A stretch of 36,339 bases of DNA from DASSFG01 sp035547915 (lineage in GTDB: Bacteria; Planctomycetota; Planctomycetia; Pirellulales; JAICIG01), in assembly GCA_035547915.1 (NCBI GenBank), contig DASZTS010000125.1, forward strand, positions 1 to 36,339. The letters run 5' to 3'. Within the stretch, counting starts at the first letter, position 1, and each line of letters begins with the position of its first letter. A program made the position numbers and the translations under genes. Of this stretch, positions 34,345-36,339 are shown one piece after another. The notes beneath the pieces are model-generated. The model saw nothing but the letters and a program-made list of their open reading frames with translations, ran no database searches and was not told where the DNA came from.

Positions 34345-35640
34345 TTAGTAGTCGCTGAAGCCGCCGACGACCGACGGGCTGACCCTCTCGGCCGAGCTGA
34401 CTAGGTAGCGCAGGACGAGCGGCGCGAGGTCCTGCGAGAGGAAGGTCACGTGACCGTCGAGAAACACGACGTTGGCACCGGCGCCGTGCCAGCCGAAAAT
34501 CTCGTTGTTCGGACCGCAGGAGTTGTCGGCGTTCCAATTGCAACCCGTCGGACCGCCCAGAGGCAGCGAGTTGTTGTTGATCGCCCGAATGACCGTCGAC
34601 TTCACGGCGGTCGAGTCACCCGTATAGGCGATCACCCCGACCGACGGGCTGAAGTCGGTCAGACCCTGGTTCGGGGGACCTTTGACACCGAAGGCACTAT
34701 CGGGTTCGATCCAGCGCCAAATGGCACGGTTGACCTCGCCGTTCGGTAGAGCGGTCGCCATCGGATCGGTATAGGGCCCGGGCATGAACTCATTGCGGCC
34801 CACATCCTCGGCGATCGCGATCGTCTTGCTCAGGCCGTCGATGACCTGCTGCACCGTGCCGCCGCCACCGTGCAAACCGCCGTTCACGCGGAAGTTCGGG
34901 TTCTTCCACGTCGCCCCGGTCGGGTCGATGGTGGTATAGGTGGTCGCACCGTAATCCGTATAGGCGTAGCCGGCGGAATCGACACCGCTCTTGGGACGCA
35001 AGGGGTTCGTCGGACAGAGGAAGGTCGGAACGACCTGAGTGCCAGGCAGAAGGAGACTCGGATTGGACGCCGCTGGCTGGTTGGCCGTGTCGTTGTAGTA
35101 ATAGCGGTTGTCGACCGTGTCGTAGACTTCCTGCTGTTCGATGTACGGCAGGATGTAGTAGAAGGGCGAGTAACCGCCGGGAGTCGACTGCGTGCTGCCA
35201 TTCGGCACGACGTTGGTTGCCTTGCCGTAACCGGCGGCATAGGTGTAGCTGTTGCCGTTGGCAGTGTACTGGAAGACGGGGGCATCGAAGAACGTATTGG
35301 TGCTGACCGCGGTGCCGCCCAGGGCCAGGTTGGCGCCCGCCCAGCCCACGGAACCCGACGGATAAGCCGGTTGGGCGAAGTAGGACGGACTGTAGCCCGC
35401 GACGTAGGTGGTGCCTTCGCCGCCCGACGGCAAAGTCTTGAAGTTGTCGTTGAACAGGTGCAGGCCCAACCCGATCTGTTTCAGATTGTTCGCGCAGGTA
35501 TTGCGATTTCCCGATTCACGCGCGCGCTGCACGGCTGGCAGCAACAAGGCCACCAGCAACCCGATGATGGCGATGACGACCAGAAGTTCCACAAGCGTGA
35601 ACCCGCGCCTGCGGCGCAGGCGCACGTCGTGCAACTGCAT
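34345..35640 (-). CDS. DUF1559 pseudopilin-like protein
   Basis: A 431-residue member of the large planctomycete DUF1559 family. The N-terminus RRRRGFTLVELLVVIAIIGL is a prepilin cleavage/methylation motif with one membrane helix, so the protein should be processed by a prepilin peptidase and exported by a type II/IV pilus-like machine. The body has the usual LKQIGLGLHLFNDN phrase, and the end shows the H-x9-DG signature HGAGANVVFLDGHVTFL. Members are probably surface or periplasmic fibre components of unknown function. ATG 35640 is used because the leader starts there; the open frame up to 35853 is not conserved. Confidence 0.96.
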   Translation of the reverse strand: MQLHDVRLRRRRGFTLVELLVVIAIIGLLVALLLPAVQRARESGNRNTCANNLKQIGLGLHLFNDNFKTLPSGGEGTTYVAGYSPSYFAQPAYPSGSVGWAGANLALGGTAVSTNTFFDAPVFQYTANGNSYTYAAGYGKATNVVPNGSTQSTPGGYSPFYYILPYIEQQEVYDTVDNRYYYNDTANQPAASNPSLLLPGTQVVPTFLCPTNPLRPKSGVDSAGYAYTDYGATTYTTIDPTGATWKNPNFRVNGGLHGGGGTVQQVIDGLSKTIAIAEDVGRNEFMPGPYTDPMATALPNGEVNRAIWRWIEPDSAFGVKGPPNQGLTDFSPSVGVIAYTGDSTAVKSTVIRAINNNSLPLGGPTGCNWNADNSCGPNNEIFGWHGAGANVVFLDGHVTFLSQDLAPLVLRYLVSSAERVSPSVVGGFSDY

Positions 35641-35942
35641 AACTGTCCGTCCCTGATACCTTCGAATCACCTTTCGTTTCTCCCAAAATGTTGGACAAGT
35701 CTGGAAACCCCGTGGCCGCCCCCTTAGCAATCCATATGCCGATCGGACGGCGCTCGCCTCGCCAAGCGATCGACACCCGCTGACGACGATGTGTTTCAGG
35801 AATTGAAATCGCGTCGGCGCATAGGCACGGAGTTTGATAATCCCCCTGCGCACCGTGTCGCGGCGCTTCTACGTTTCCGATCAATGCGCCGCAAGAATTT
35901 CCGCGCTGGGGGGCAAATGCGGTCAGAGTTAGTCGTGGGTCG

Positions 35943-36010
35943 ACTAGCAAATCCCACGGCTAGCGAATAAACCCAGCAAATGGGACGGATAGGCCGTCTC
36001 ATTCGCTGGG
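35943..36010. repeat. Hairpin repeat with GGACGG/CCGTC core, copy 2, with flanking direct repeats
   Basis: CCCAGCAAATGGGACGG and CCGTCTCATTCGCTGGG (35972-36010) form a long stem around ATAGG, close to copy 1 at 31152-31190. It is preceded by two short direct repeats of the arm, CTAGCAAAT (35944) and CTAGCGAAT (35960). The rest of 35641-36285 holds nothing else I recognise except the likely left end of an insertion sequence. Confidence 0.6.
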
Positions 36011-36285
36011 CTGGCGCGATTGTTGGCCCGCGCACTCCGCGATGCTCTGGCAATACCGATCGCTGAGTTCGCGAAGAACGCGAATGCAGATTAAGAGGCG
36101 ATTTAACCCAAGTTAGAGAGTTCGAGTGCGGTTTCGAGAATTTTTAGCCGGGAACCGACCGTAAGTTCAAGGTTGATGGGGCCCGGCGTGGCAAAGGGCG
36201 ATGTAGTGAAGACCTACTTTCTTGACGTCGCCCAACCCTGTGCGATCCTTATTCGCGGCGGACAAGCGCCAGTGAAGGATCGCTC

Positions 36286-36339
36286 ATGTTTCTCAGACGG
36301 TTCGAGCGGCGAAAGAGTGGAAAGCCGCACACCTACTGG
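36286..36339 (+). CDS. Transposase, first 18 codons (cut by right edge)
   Basis: From ATG 36286 the frame reads MFLRRFERRKSGKPHTYW to the window edge without a stop. This N-terminus (an R/K-rich start followed by K-x-HTYW) is characteristic of IS1634/IS4-type transposases. GAAGGA 7 bases upstream supports the start. The 5' end of the insertion sequence must lie between about 36010 and 36285, but I cannot identify its inverted repeat without the other end. Confidence 0.68.
   Translation, partial: MFLRRFERRKSGKPHTYW

Noticed and set aside
35972..36010. Hairpin as an intrinsic terminator
   Set aside because: The stem is strong but neither strand shows a run of T after it, and it lies upstream, not downstream, of the DUF1559 gene.

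Overview
The window comes from a member of the Planctomycetota, probably of the Pirellulales type. This rests on lineage-style gene content: a DUF1559 pseudopilin with an N-terminal methylation motif and the C-terminal H-x9-DG signature, several small proteins that open with a F-[ST]-[LM]-[RK]-x-[LM]-[LF] membrane segment, an extracellular protein with the RLETLEVRAML N-terminal element plus DUF4214 repeats, an AF2212-like antitoxin with a PIN toxin, a GYF_2-domain membrane protein, and relics of sulfatase and PD40 propeller genes. The DNA is GC-rich, genes sit on both strands, operons are short, and intergenic spacers are often 300-800 bp and hold repeats and decayed genes.

Layout. 1-3029 is a sulfur-related locus. 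The left edge cuts a family 2B encapsulin shell gene (minus strand, 936 to beyond the edge). It is followed by a divergent rhodanese/membrane protein (1439-1966) and a convergent O-acetylserine sulfhydrylase, cysK (2052-3029). The shell gene appears in no plus-strand frame and runs off the window, so it is easy to miss. 3300-3773 holds a sulfatase relic and the first of three copies of a roughly 90-bp palindromic repeat. 3865-6096 holds a Ku end-joining protein and a BRCT/MerR-like/TPR fusion protein. 6133-10067 holds three exported proteins: one unknown, one metallo-beta-lactamase fold, one CAP domain plus DUF4214. 10208-11594 is the second repeat copy, a gene relic and a row of three small FTLR-type membrane proteins. 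11864-13653 is a TabA-like/MFS pair. 13751-14467 is a VapBC-like pair whose toxin is frameshifted. 14549-18055 (minus) is a LURP-one/tubby-like protein and a tight gspF-archease-rtcB operon. 18505-19707 is a membrane-anchored ankyrin protein.

The right half holds a small membrane protein, a cupin, full-length cobalamin-dependent methionine synthase metH (20947-24663), a divergent three-helix membrane protein, a Gfo/Idh/MocA oxidoreductase, a third copy of the palindromic repeat, mutY, a PD40 relic, a TPR-like protein, an exported unknown, a CGHC thioredoxin, an esterase-like relic with two frameshifts and a nonsense codon, a GYF_2 protein with a good terminator, an orphan sigma-54 enhancer-binding regulator, the DUF1559 pseudopilin, and at the right edge the first 18 codons of a transposase.

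Functionally, the most coherent set is the encapsulin/rhodanese/CysK group. A protein shell of the type known to hold cysteine desulfurase or other sulfur or isoprenoid enzymes lies beside a sulfane-sulfur carrier and a cysteine-making enzyme; the likely cargo gene would lie to the left of the window. A second set is the RtcB-archease RNA ligation pair co-transcribed with a secretion-platform protein. A third is Ku beside the BRCT/TPR protein. No tRNA, rRNA, CRISPR array or riboswitch was recognised.
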